Shown here: positions 46,634 through 54,269 of the stretch, in pieces
Layout: every line of letters begins with the position of its first letter
How positions within the stretch are numbered: position 1 is the stretch's first letter
NCBI RefSeq assembly: GCF_042747725.1
Contig: NZ_JBHZGO010000085.1
Location: 1-64,000, forward strand
Length of the DNA stretch: 64,000 nucleotides
Reading direction: 5' to 3'
Source of the DNA: FACHB-T130 sp042747725
Lineage (GTDB): Bacteria > Cyanobacteriota > Cyanobacteriia > Cyanobacteriales > FACHB-T130
Program-made: the position numbers and the translations under genes
The notes under the pieces: generated by a model
The model's database searches: none
Told to the model about the DNA's origin: nothing
The model's input: only the letters and a program-made list of their open reading frames with translations

Positions 46634-47842
46634 TTAGACAAATCGGTGAGCAAATTCATAGGTGAAATCAACTCTTCCCTTGCGTAAAACGGCTGGATCT
46701 AATCTTTCAGTTGTATTGCAAGTCATCAAAACCACTAACTTTTGCTTAGTATGAATCCCCGAATCATCAATGACACTTTGATAGAGGGTTCCATCTAGTA
46801 AGCTCAAAATATGCTCTGTTTTGTTGTTATTTTGAGCGGCTTCAGAAGCGCGATTTTTTGCTAAATTATCCGCTTCGTTAATAATCAGACAAATTCGCTC
46901 TAAGTAACTTGGCGGTACAAAATTCTCAACCGCATCGTGATCCAGAATAAAAATTACATATCCGAGAGGCGCGAGAATTTCTTTTGCTACAGCTTGCGTC
47001 CAAGCAGTTTTTCCCGTACCCGGATCTCCGTGGACGAGAACCGCTAACTGACTTTGGTCGAGAATTGCCTGCTGTACGCTATCGGTAAAGCTTTGAATGT
47101 CAGCGGGAAACGACCGAATTGGAAATTCGCCGTGAATTTTTCCCACACGACTCTGGTAGCCACTCAGCATCACTGCAAGATTAAAAGTTGCTTTATTGAC
47201 CAGTGGCGCTAGTTCCTTAGCCATCAGGGTATAGCGTCGCCGTCCCCGATCTAAATTTTCAATTTCTAGCCAAGCTTGCTGTTGAGGCCAATAGGCATAA
47301 ACCGTGTTAATGATATCGAGACGTTCCCAGTTAACAAATCGATCTACAGGATAATAAAAATATCGATCTAGATAATACTGGGTAATCATGTCCGGACGTC
47401 CCAATAATTCCAGAACTTTGAAAATAGTAATTTCCTGTAGCCGATTGAGAACGTGTTCAATGGGAATGCTGTTACGGCTGACAAATTGAATGACAGGCGA
47501 ATCAACACTTAAAACGTCTTGGAAGCGATAATCTGGACTTGGAGGGTCTGGGGTAATGTAATTCCAAAATTCATCGACTTCATATCGCGTACTTTCAGAA
47601 AATACATTTAAAATATTTGCCCACCAAGTATATTCATTGCGACCCATTGCATCAGCAACATCGCTAGCTAAATCCAAAGCTTTCTGGCTTAGCTCTTTGG
47701 GGTCGTTAAATACTAAATGCACAAGAAATCCCCAGTCAATCTGCCGGGTTAAGGGTCGCCAACCTGCACCCAATAAGCCTTTAGCTTGCGGGTTTTTGTT
47801 GCCTGGATTGCTTTCGTCGTTTCCGAAGTATCCCGATCCCAT
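46634..47842 (-). CDS. AAA+ ATPase (BCS1/FtsH-like core) in the RNA-repair group
   Basis: The 402-residue protein has a helical N-terminal domain (1-235, no family recognised; WWANILNVFSESTRYEVDEF, YYLDRYFYYPVDRFVNWERL) followed by an AAA core. Walker A is HGDPGTGKT (272-279). Walker B is ERICLIINEADN, with Asn in place of the usual Asp before the catalytic Glu. Sensor 1 is LVVLMTCNTTERLDP and the arginine-finger-like end is LRKGRVD. It is the gene after kptA on the same strand and may remodel an RNA or RNP substrate. Function is inferred from context only. Confidence 0.75.
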   Translation of the reverse strand: MGSGYFGNDESNPGNKNPQAKGLLGAGWRPLTRQIDWGFLVHLVFNDPKELSQKALDLASDVADAMGRNEYTWWANILNVFSESTRYEVDEFWNYITPDPPSPDYRFQDVLSVDSPVIQFVSRNSIPIEHVLNRLQEITIFKVLELLGRPDMITQYYLDRYFYYPVDRFVNWERLDIINTVYAYWPQQQAWLEIENLDRGRRRYTLMAKELAPLVNKATFNLAVMLSGYQSRVGKIHGEFPIRSFPADIQSFTDSVQQAILDQSQLAVLVHGDPGTGKTAWTQAVAKEILAPLGYVIFILDHDAVENFVPPSYLERICLIINEADNLAKNRASEAAQNNNKTEHILSLLDGTLYQSVIDDSGIHTKQKLVVLMTCNTTERLDPAVLRKGRVDFTYEFAHRFV

Positions 47843-47915
47843 AGTTTCAGTTCTTCTTGCTTTGTGATGGAATGATGAGGAAGTAATGCGCTCAGTTATT
47901 TTTCCAAACTGCCAT

Positions 47916-48461
47916 TTAAATTTTTTGCAAGTATTCGGATGGAACGCAATCCACTAGCCAAACCCCATTTTCAGAACAGTAAAATTCATATCCTGCTTTG
48001 TGCATTGCCGCCGCATCTACAGCAAAAACGACCGGACGACCATGCCGTGCGCCGACAGTTTTTGCGATGGAAATATCCTTCGATAGATGGACGTGGTGAC
48101 GCGACATTTTACACAGTCCTGTACTCAAAATTGATTCGACTGTACCGTGTCCTGTACCGTGGTATAACACATCTGGAGGAACAACGGCTTCTAGCTGCAA
48201 ATCAACTTCTGTACTATGTCCTTGATTCGCACGAATTAAGGTGCCTGTTGAGTCAAAGGAAAAGCGTTTTTTGTCATTTTTAGCGACAACTTCATCGAGT
48301 TCAGCACGAGTAAGAATAAAAGAGCGATCTGCACACGCTTTTAGAAGTTTATCGACAGCAACCCAGCCACCAGGTGCAAGTTGAAGACCAATTGCTTCAG
48401 GAGTATGCCGAAGATGCTTGCTGAGATATTTGCTAATTTTAACTAAGCGAGAATTATTCAT
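47916..48461 (-). CDS. kptA: RNA 2'-phosphotransferase KptA/Tpt1
   Basis: This 181-residue enzyme transfers an internal RNA 2'-phosphate to NAD+, making ADP-ribose 1'',2''-cyclic phosphate. It has the N-terminal RNA-binding winged-helix with SKYLSKHLRHTPEAIGL (Arg-His at 18-19), IRANQGHS, and the NAD-binding ART-like domain: DVLYHGTGHGTVESILSTGL, RHHVHLS and GRPVVFAVDAAAM. In fungi Tpt1 finishes tRNA splicing; in bacteria its use is unclear. It lies 19 bases from the unknown gene at 48480 and in the same run as the RNA ligase, pointing to RNA repair. Confidence 0.95.
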   Translation of the reverse strand: MNNSRLVKISKYLSKHLRHTPEAIGLQLAPGGWVAVDKLLKACADRSFILTRAELDEVVAKNDKKRFSFDSTGTLIRANQGHSTEVDLQLEAVVPPDVLYHGTGHGTVESILSTGLCKMSRHHVHLSKDISIAKTVGARHGRPVVFAVDAAAMHKAGYEFYCSENGVWLVDCVPSEYLQKI

Positions 48462-48479
48462 TGAATCGCTCTTTTTAAT

Positions 48480-49031
48480 TTAACAATACCAGTCATCCTC
48501 TAAATATCGCTTGACCAAACCTGCGTGGGATAAAGGACTCGATAAATCGTTTAAATCGCAGTTTGTTTCATAATCTAATAACAACACAGTTTGGTCTGCA
48601 CTTAGCTGTTTTAGTTCCGCGAGTAGGTTCTGAAGATAGTTCTCTAGTACCCATTTATACGATGGTAGGTAGATGGCATGACGTGCTTCTGCATAGGACA
48701 ATAATTTGTCTCCGGTTAAGCCTGCACGATGCCCTAGAACCTTGCCGGAAGTTCGTGTCGTGCGCTTGATCCCCTTCATATTAGCGATCGCTAGTTTGCC
48801 CGGATCTACATCCGCAGACTCAAAAACTTTTAATCCCTGCCAAATACCTTCAACGGTGTAGCTAAAGTGTCCCGGCGAAAATGGAACGGGAATTCCACCA
48901 TGAGGATAAAATGGACTAAAGCGAAACCAGGGTTCTGAACCACGAGAAGTTAAGTCGAGAATCGTTGCTTCGTCATAGCGTTTACGCAAAGTATCCAGGG
49001 ATGTGCGGCGACTTTTTACAAAAATCGGCAT
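48480..49031 (-). CDS. conserved protein of unknown function in the RNA-repair group
   Basis: The 183-residue protein is well conserved in feel, with invariant-looking blocks ATILDLTSRGSEPWFRFSPF, YPHGGIPVPFSP, VEGIWQGLKVFESADVDPGK, GHRAGLTGDKLLSYAEARHA, IYLPSYKWVLEN and VLLLDYETNCD. It has no signal peptide or membrane segment. I recall similar uncharacterised proteins from actinobacteria and cyanobacteria but can name no function. It is between kptA and the RNA ligase, so an end-healing or RNA-recognition role is possible. Confidence 0.75.
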   Translation of the reverse strand: MPIFVKSRRTSLDTLRKRYDEATILDLTSRGSEPWFRFSPFYPHGGIPVPFSPGHFSYTVEGIWQGLKVFESADVDPGKLAIANMKGIKRTTRTSGKVLGHRAGLTGDKLLSYAEARHAIYLPSYKWVLENYLQNLLAELKQLSADQTVLLLDYETNCDLNDLSSPLSHAGLVKRYLEDDWYC

Positions 49032-49186
49032 TTTAGCAATGCTGACAAAGGCGACAGGCTGGGAAATCGCACAATGACAGTATTTGTATTATAAGGTACT
49101 ACAGCCTGGGATTGACCGATTCCCGATAAATCTTGCTTTGCCAATTGTAAGGGCGCACGGCTTGTGCGCTCCTATTCTATTTCTAG

Positions 49187-50182
49187 CTAATGCAACTCAG
49201 TACCGTCTTTGCGGAGGAGATAGCGATCGCTTATCAACTTCAACACCACTCGCCCAATTTCTGGATGCGTTCTCTCAACTAACGGCTGTACGACAACGCC
49301 TTCCATCATGCAATCTGAAACCAATACGCTATCAGCATTGTTAAACTGATATACCGCTTCCCAACTGTAAGCACCGATATAGAGAACAGGCACTCTGGGT
49401 AAGGAAAATTCTTCACAAAACCCTACAAATTCAGTGTAATTGAGGAATCTGTTGCCGCTACGCACAGCAAACAGAGCCATTCCAATCTTACCATTCTGCA
49501 AGCCATACTTAATATCTTGTACACCATAAATCTCCCCAAAAACTTGAGTGTTTGGTGGCAGTTTATGCAGAAATGGATTTTCGTTGTAAGCCCGAATGTA
49601 GACTAAATTATTGTTAGTTTCGTTATTTTTCCAGAAGTAGTTGTGGCTACCTACGTGAATGGTTTCATCAGCATCTACCAAGACAGTGAAATTCGTGCCG
49701 TGAAGCTTCTCCGTCACGACCACTTCTTCCCCATCCTGAAGGATATCTCGATACCGCTTGAGATTTTCTGGGCTGGGGAATTTGTAGTGTCCAATCGGGG
49801 CTTCCATATCCCCATTCATACTTTTTGGCGGCAGAGGATATTCGTACTTTGTCACCCCAAAGTATTCGGTGTAGTCATCGCCCACATTTACCGTAAATTT
49901 TTCACTAACAGGAATCAGTAAACCTTCAGAGAAGATACCGCGTAGTTTTGCTGCACGCAGTTTCTTGGAGTAGTAAGGGCGAATCCCAAATTCATCGAGA
50001 TACTGTTCGGGAATCACACTTTCAATCGGGAAGTAGAACGCCAAATCTTCAGTTTTAAAATTACCCTTAGCAGTAATAACTTGATACGCCATCCCTTCAA
50101 ACGTGCAAATGTCTAATCTGTCAGCATTGGGATGAGGAGTGACGTTGTTGATTTTGACGATTTCTACCTTAAAGATGCTCAT
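49187..50182 (-). CDS. ATP-dependent RNA ligase (Rnl5 / DRB0094 type)
   Basis: The 331-residue nucleotidyltransferase has an N-terminal OB-like domain (1-120; VEIVKINNVTPHPNADRLDI), the adenylation motif I EKLHGTN with Lys at about 159, a motif III-like FGEIYG, motif IV (MEGVVVQP) and motif V (VVLKLIS). The domain order matches the Deinococcus DRB0094 ligase family (Rnl5), which seals 3'-OH/5'-phosphate nicks in RNA. It joins the KptA, Ro60-like and Y-RNA-like genes on the same strand and should be the sealing enzyme of the system. Its ends require prior healing by another enzyme. Confidence 0.92.
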   Translation of the reverse strand: MSIFKVEIVKINNVTPHPNADRLDICTFEGMAYQVITAKGNFKTEDLAFYFPIESVIPEQYLDEFGIRPYYSKKLRAAKLRGIFSEGLLIPVSEKFTVNVGDDYTEYFGVTKYEYPLPPKSMNGDMEAPIGHYKFPSPENLKRYRDILQDGEEVVVTEKLHGTNFTVLVDADETIHVGSHNYFWKNNETNNNLVYIRAYNENPFLHKLPPNTQVFGEIYGVQDIKYGLQNGKIGMALFAVRSGNRFLNYTEFVGFCEEFSLPRVPVLYIGAYSWEAVYQFNNADSVLVSDCMMEGVVVQPLVERTHPEIGRVVLKLISDRYLLRKDGTELH

Positions 50183-50192
50183 GACAAACTTA

Positions 50193-50393
50193 TTAAAATT
50201 TGAAACAACTCCGAATTCTTTTTCCCTTTGCTTTAACGCGAAAAATTCGTTTTAATATTGCTAAATCATCGGGATGCTGTTCGCCAACAATTTGCCATAC
50301 GGCAAGGGCTACCACTTTGTACGCTGTCTGTATTTCGCTCATGGCATCTTTTGGGATGAATATATTTTTGGCAAAGATTTGCACTAGCGGCAA
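50193..50393 (-). CDS. small protein between RNA ligase and Ro60-like gene
   Basis: A 66-codon frame starting at TTG, or more likely a 49-residue product from the ATG at 50342 (MSEIQTAYKVVALAVWQIVG). The sequence looks protein-like and ends in a basic tail (RVKAKGKRIRSCFKF). It ends 11 bases before the ligase start. No family recognised; codons upstream of the TTG stay open for eight more before a TGA. It could be a genuine small operon member or a remnant. Confidence 0.45.
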   Translation of the reverse strand: MPLVQIFAKNIFIPKDAMSEIQTAYKVVALAVWQIVGEQHPDDLAILKRIFRVKAKGKRIRSCFKF

Positions 50394-50508
50394 ATCTACA
50401 TCGATCGTTGATATATTTCACCGATAACGAAACCTATGCAGTCCAGAGTAAGGCGGGCACTGCCCACCTTACTTTGTTTTGTCAGAGCAGGTTTTTTAAA
50501 ACCTACCC

Positions 50509-51942
50509 CTACTTGTCATCCCGGACTGGCAAAGGTGTCTCCAGAATTTCCATCAGCAACTCTAGACGCGAAGGACGAGACAAAAGTGGCATCAAGTTCG
50601 GCAACGAATAGTAGTCACCCGCAAAGGTGAAAGTATCTACTTGCGCCTGTTTTTCTTGTAACTTGCGCTCTAGCCAATCGTAGGAATAACCTACTTTGAC
50701 AATGAGGACGCTTGGCTCTACTTTGAGATCGCGCTTGTAGGCGTCGAAAGTTTCCACAAAGTAGGGCGCTTTATTTTCTCCTCCGTCCGTTACTAGGATG
50801 ATTTGCTCAACCAGTTGCTTTCTCAGGCGCATCGCTTCCAAGCCGCAACCGATGCTAGTGGCACCGTTGGCTTTGATGTGCTGGAATGCCCGTTCCCAGT
50901 CGCTCAACTGGTTCCCAGACGCCTTAATCGGATAAGGCATGGTGTCAAAGGCGTAGACGAATAAATCTGCCGCCGCCATGCCGGAAATTAGAGCGGCGAT
51001 GCGCTTCCCGACTTCGATGGCGCTTTCCATTGAGCTAGACTTATCGACTAGCAGGGCGGTTGGCTGATTAATTTTGCCGCGCTTTTTCACCTGCTCGTCC
51101 ATGACGCGCTCTAACTTGGCGGCTGTTTCGGCATCTAGTTCCGCCGCATCTGCCGCTACACGCGCCTTGAGAGCTGCTACCCGCACATCAGTTTGCGCTT
51201 TCTCCAATTTCTCGTCGATGAGGGCTTTTACCTGGGGGTTTGCCATTGCACCGCGAGATTGCAGTGACTTGAGGTTGTTAATCACCTCTTGGGGTGTCAT
51301 GGAGTTAATTAGCGCGACTAGCACGGTGGGGGTCATCTGTTTGATGGCTCCCACTGCCACTGTGTAGGGAATTTTGTGTTCTACAATCAGTTGCGCTTGC
51401 TCTAAGGGTGAAGATGCGATCGCCATCAGCTTTAGCGCAAACGCTAAACTATCTTCTGGCGGGTTGTCCTTGAATAACACTGCATCTGCGCGATCGCTCG
51501 GTTTAATATGCAAGCTAGCATACAGGTGCTTCATCGCACTGCGTGCCCGCAGCGCTGCTCGATCGAAGAATACAGGATTTTTCTCCCGTTCATAAAGATA
51601 GCGCCGCACCGCAGTTCGGGTAGAACGCGGCAACTTACCCCGGTGTTGCTTCAAGAAGTCTACAATCCGCGCTACTTGATAAGGCGGAAACTCTTGTAGC
51701 ATGACAAAACCAGCATCGCGGTGTTCCCATAAGCTGCTAGTAAGCAAATTCCCCACAAATACCTCTTTGTGGTCGCGGACATCCCCATTGCGCTGATACC
51801 ATACCGCTAAATGTCCATAGAAGATGGGGTCGTTTTCCACCATCTTCTTGTGAACTTCACTCACCTTCTCTAGCTCCCGGTGAGGCGTGGTGAGCAGACT
51901 ATTTAACATATCTAAACGCAAGTCGCGCTCTGTAGTTTGCAT
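50509..51942 (-). CDS. Ro60/Rsr-like protein: helical repeat (TROVE-like) plus vWA domain
   Basis: The 477-residue protein has an N-terminal alpha-helical repeat region (about 1-250; FVGNLLTSSLWEHRDAGFVM, RTAVRRYLYEREKN, IPYTVAVGAIKQMTPTVLVA) like the HEAT-type ring of Ro60, and a C-terminal vWA domain (295-477). The vWA MIDAS is complete: D300-K-S302-S-S304, Thr about 362 (GATSIG) and Asp about 386 (LVTDGGE). Ro60/Rsr rings bind the ends of misfolded RNAs and Y RNAs. The ATG at 51942 follows a good Shine-Dalgarno sequence (gaggtg). It is the first protein gene downstream of the Y-RNA-like transcript on the same strand. The Ro assignment rests on domain layout, not on a profile search. Confidence 0.78.
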   Translation of the reverse strand: MQTTERDLRLDMLNSLLTTPHRELEKVSEVHKKMVENDPIFYGHLAVWYQRNGDVRDHKEVFVGNLLTSSLWEHRDAGFVMLQEFPPYQVARIVDFLKQHRGKLPRSTRTAVRRYLYEREKNPVFFDRAALRARSAMKHLYASLHIKPSDRADAVLFKDNPPEDSLAFALKLMAIASSPLEQAQLIVEHKIPYTVAVGAIKQMTPTVLVALINSMTPQEVINNLKSLQSRGAMANPQVKALIDEKLEKAQTDVRVAALKARVAADAAELDAETAAKLERVMDEQVKKRGKINQPTALLVDKSSSMESAIEVGKRIAALISGMAAADLFVYAFDTMPYPIKASGNQLSDWERAFQHIKANGATSIGCGLEAMRLRKQLVEQIILVTDGGENKAPYFVETFDAYKRDLKVEPSVLIVKVGYSYDWLERKLQEKQAQVDTFTFAGDYYSLPNLMPLLSRPSRLELLMEILETPLPVRDDK

Positions 51943-51959
51943 GGGAATCACCTCATAGC

Positions 51960-52433
51960 TAAAGGCTCGTGCTGGGAGTCCGCCAGGGATTTAAACCCTC
52001 ACCAGGTCTTTTAGGACTTGGAGCATTTGTGTAAAGGCTCGTGCTGGGAGTCCGCCAGCCAGCCAGTCCGCCAGCCAGAGGTTTAAACCCCTGGCTAATA
52101 GCTAAAGTCGGTTAAAACCGACTAATAATCATTTTCTTGAGAGTCCGCCAGTCCGCCAGCCAGAGGTTTAAACCCCTGGCTAATAGCTAAAGTCGGTTAA
52201 AACCGACTAATAATCATTTTCTTGAGAGTCCGCCAGTCCGCCAGCCAGAGGTTTAAACCCCTGGCTAATAGCTAAAGNNNNNNNNNNNNNNNNNNNNNNN
52301 NNNNNNNNNNNNNNNNNNNNNNNNNNNNNNNNNNNNNNNNNNNNNNNNNNNNNNNNNNNNNNNNNNNNNNGCTAAAGTCGGTTAAAACCGACTAATAATC
52401 ATTTTCTTGAGTCCGTTTCAACGGACTTGAGTT
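51960..52433. repeat. 85-bp tandem repeat array with palindromic units
   Basis: Units of 85 bp (equivalent points at 52081, 52166 and 52251) contain two palindromes, CCAGAGGTTTAAACCCCTGG and AGTCGGTTAAAACCGACT, joined by taatagctaa and flanked by agtccgccagtccgccag. The array lies between the Ro60-like gene and the Y-RNA-like gene and is interrupted by an assembly gap, so its true length is unknown. Units are directly adjacent with no variable spacers, so this is not a CRISPR array. Confidence 0.85.
52278..52370. other. assembly gap (93 N)
   Basis: A run of N inside the 85-bp tandem repeat array. The gap was probably left because the repeat could not be resolved; real distance and copy number are unknown. 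Confidence 0.95.
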
Positions 52434-52526
52434 TAAGCTGTGAGACTTCAGTCTCTGGCGGACAGAAGCGAAGATGCTTTCTCGGTTTGGATACGAGGTG
52501 AACGCTTGAAGAATTGGAAATTATAA

Positions 52527-52669
52527 GCTCCGCGCAAGTCGGGCTTTGCCGTTTCACTTTTTCTGATGCTCTACCACTGAGCTATATCTCCAAATGGAGA
52601 TAATGGGATTTGAACCCACGACAACCAGAACCCTTATGTGTGTATGCTTCACTCATCCGGGCGCGGAGC
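52527..52669 (-). ncRNA. tRNA-mimicking, circularly permuted RNA: probable bacterial Y RNA
   Basis: The ends pair in a perfect 9-bp stem (GCTCCGCGC, 52669-52661, with GCGCGGAGC, 52535-52527). Inside, tRNA parts appear in the order 3' half then 5' half. First come an anticodon-stem 3' strand TCTGG (52629-52625), a 5-nt variable loop, and a T-arm GTGGG-TTCAAAT-CCCAT (52619-52603). Then a 7-bp acceptor-like helix TATCTCC/GGAGATA is closed by the loop ATTT (52592-52595). Last are a D-arm GCTC-AGTGGTA-GAGC (52582-52568) and an anticodon-stem 5' strand TCAGA (52566-52562) that pairs with TCTGG. Bacterial YrlA-type Y RNAs have such a tRNA-like module with a closed acceptor arm and a terminal stem bound by Rsr. 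The Ro60-like gene lies just downstream. Confidence 0.82.
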
Positions 52670-52674
52670 GGAAA

Positions 52675-52680
52675 AATATA
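52675..52680 (-). promoter_or_regulatory. possible -10 box of the Y-RNA-like gene
   Basis: On the minus strand TATATT ends six bases before the first base of the terminal stem (52669), the expected distance to a transcription start. No convincing -35 box was found; ATCAAA lies about 20 bases upstream. Confidence 0.45.
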
Positions 52681-52881
52681 AGCGCAGTCTGCTTTTTGAT
52701 ATAAAATCAGGTCGCCTAAAAGCGTAGGTTGCGCTTCCAGAGCTACTAGCAGATGGCTTCAAAATTAGATACTCTTATATACTACAAATATAATACAAAG
52801 CCGTCAAGAGACTGGAAAAATTTTTTCGATGAAAGAGACTGACGATAGAATACAAATTCCCTACCAAGTCAGAACACCTGT

Positions 52882-54267
52882 ATGGGGATGGTTCATTTCT
52901 ATCGCCGTCCGGTTGCGGTCGATTTATTTGCGGGTGCGGGTGGATTTTCTCTGGGGATTGAGCAGGCTGGGTTTGATGTAGCGGTGGCAGTTGAGGTTGA
53001 CCCCGTTCACGCAGCCGTTCACGCCTTTAACTTTCCCCATACCGAGGTTTTGTGTGCAGATGCGAGGACGCTATCCGGTGAGGCGATTAGAAAGGCGGTA
53101 CAGAGATGGGCATTGCACAAGGGTTGGGTTGGGGTTTCCCCACCCGCACCTGCCTGGAATGGTGAAATTGATTTAGCAATTGGGGGACCACCTTGTCAAG
53201 GGTTCTCTTTAATGGGCAAGCGGCGTCTCGACGATGAGCGCAACGACCTAGTGTTGCATTTTTGCCGCTTAGTCATTGAACTGCAACCCCGTTACTTTCT
53301 CATGGAGAACGTACCCGGCATTGCTCAGAAAGAACACGCGATTTATCTGGAGCGACTCAAGAGTGAGTTTAAATCAGTTCAATACCACATCACCGAACCC
53401 GTGCAGGTGTTGAACGCGGCAGATTTTGGGGTGCCGCAGAATCGGAAAAGGCTGTTTTTATTGGGAACTCGTGCGGGGGAAGTGCCTTTGTCCTATCCTT
53501 TAGTCGCAGGTAAGCACGTTGAGATAACCCCCGATACTTCCTTGCCAAAGAAAAGAGGCAAGAAGAAAAATCCTTTTATCCTGCACGCTTTATCTTTTAG
53601 AGTGACAGTGAAGGATGCGATCGCCGATCTCCCCAATCTAGATGATTTTCCCGAACTCCTGACAACCGATGAAGTCCTGCTACAGCCTGCACAACTAGAG
53701 CAGATGCAGACATTAGCCAGCATCTATGCACTGCACTTAATCAGTATCGCACCCGAACCGAATAATTTCGCCTATCCCAGGCTTGTCAATCCTCATCTAT
53801 TAACTAGCTCTCTGCGAACCCAACACACGGCAACTTCGATTGAACGGTTCGATAAAACACTGCCCGGACAACTAGAATCGGTGAGTCGCTTTCGACGGTT
53901 GAATTGGGATCATCTGTCCCATACCTTACGAGCCGGTACGGGTTCTGGATGCGGTCGCTACACCTCTCCCCGTCCGATTCATCCAACTTATCCTAGAGTG
54001 ATTTCGGTACGCGAGGCGGCGCGACTGCACTCTTTTCCTGACTGGTTCCGCTTCCATACAACAAAATGGCACGGGTTTCGACAAATTGGAAACGCCGTGC
54101 CGCCAATGCTGGCAAGAGCTGTAGGGTACCAAGTTATTGCCGCGCTAGGGATCAGACCACCCATGCCACAACAGCCGATAAAATTGGGTGACATCGAGGC
54201 TTTGAGGTTTAACCCGTGGGAAGCGGCTCACTATTGGACAACACTCAGCCGTCTGACAACTCGCTAA
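52882..54267 (+). CDS. DNA (cytosine-5) methyltransferase
   Basis: The 461-residue protein has C5-methyltransferase motifs in order: I (DLFAGAGGFSLG, about 14-25), IV with the catalytic Cys (IGGPPCQGFSLMG), VI (FLMENVPG), VIII (FGVPQNRKRLFLLGTR), IX (VREAARLHSFPDWF) and X (QIGNAVPPMLARAVGYQV). No restriction enzyme is adjacent, so it is a solitary methylase. In Synechocystis a solitary C5-methylase modifies CGATCG, the core of HIP1; this window is rich in that site, so the same specificity is possible but not shown. It diverges from the Y-RNA-like transcript. Confidence 0.93.
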   Translation: MGMVHFYRRPVAVDLFAGAGGFSLGIEQAGFDVAVAVEVDPVHAAVHAFNFPHTEVLCADARTLSGEAIRKAVQRWALHKGWVGVSPPAPAWNGEIDLAIGGPPCQGFSLMGKRRLDDERNDLVLHFCRLVIELQPRYFLMENVPGIAQKEHAIYLERLKSEFKSVQYHITEPVQVLNAADFGVPQNRKRLFLLGTRAGEVPLSYPLVAGKHVEITPDTSLPKKRGKKKNPFILHALSFRVTVKDAIADLPNLDDFPELLTTDEVLLQPAQLEQMQTLASIYALHLISIAPEPNNFAYPRLVNPHLLTSSLRTQHTATSIERFDKTLPGQLESVSRFRRLNWDHLSHTLRAGTGSGCGRYTSPRPIHPTYPRVISVREAARLHSFPDWFRFHTTKWHGFRQIGNAVPPMLARAVGYQVIAALGIRPPMPQQPIKLGDIEALRFNPWEAAHYWTTLSRLTTR

Positions 54268-54269
54268 AT

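Noticed and set aside
47916..50182. Phage T4-like anti-suicide tRNA repair pair (Pnkp/Rnl1)
   Set aside because: There is no polynucleotide kinase/phosphatase domain in any of the neighbouring proteins, and the ligase has the Rnl5 domain layout.
51960..52433. CRISPR array
   Set aside because: The 85-bp units are directly adjacent and nearly identical, with no unique spacers, and no cas genes are present.
52527..52669. Two ordinary tRNA genes or one split tRNA on the minus strand
   Set aside because: The T-arm precedes the D-arm, the acceptor strands are joined by a 4-nt loop, no CCA end or contiguous anticodon loop exists, and the ends form their own stem; a Y RNA (or permuted tRNA-like RNA) fits better.
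52527..52669. Permuted (two-piece) tmRNA
   Set aside because: A full D-arm is present and there is no Ala-type acceptor with G-U pair and no tag-peptide reading frame; the size is too small.
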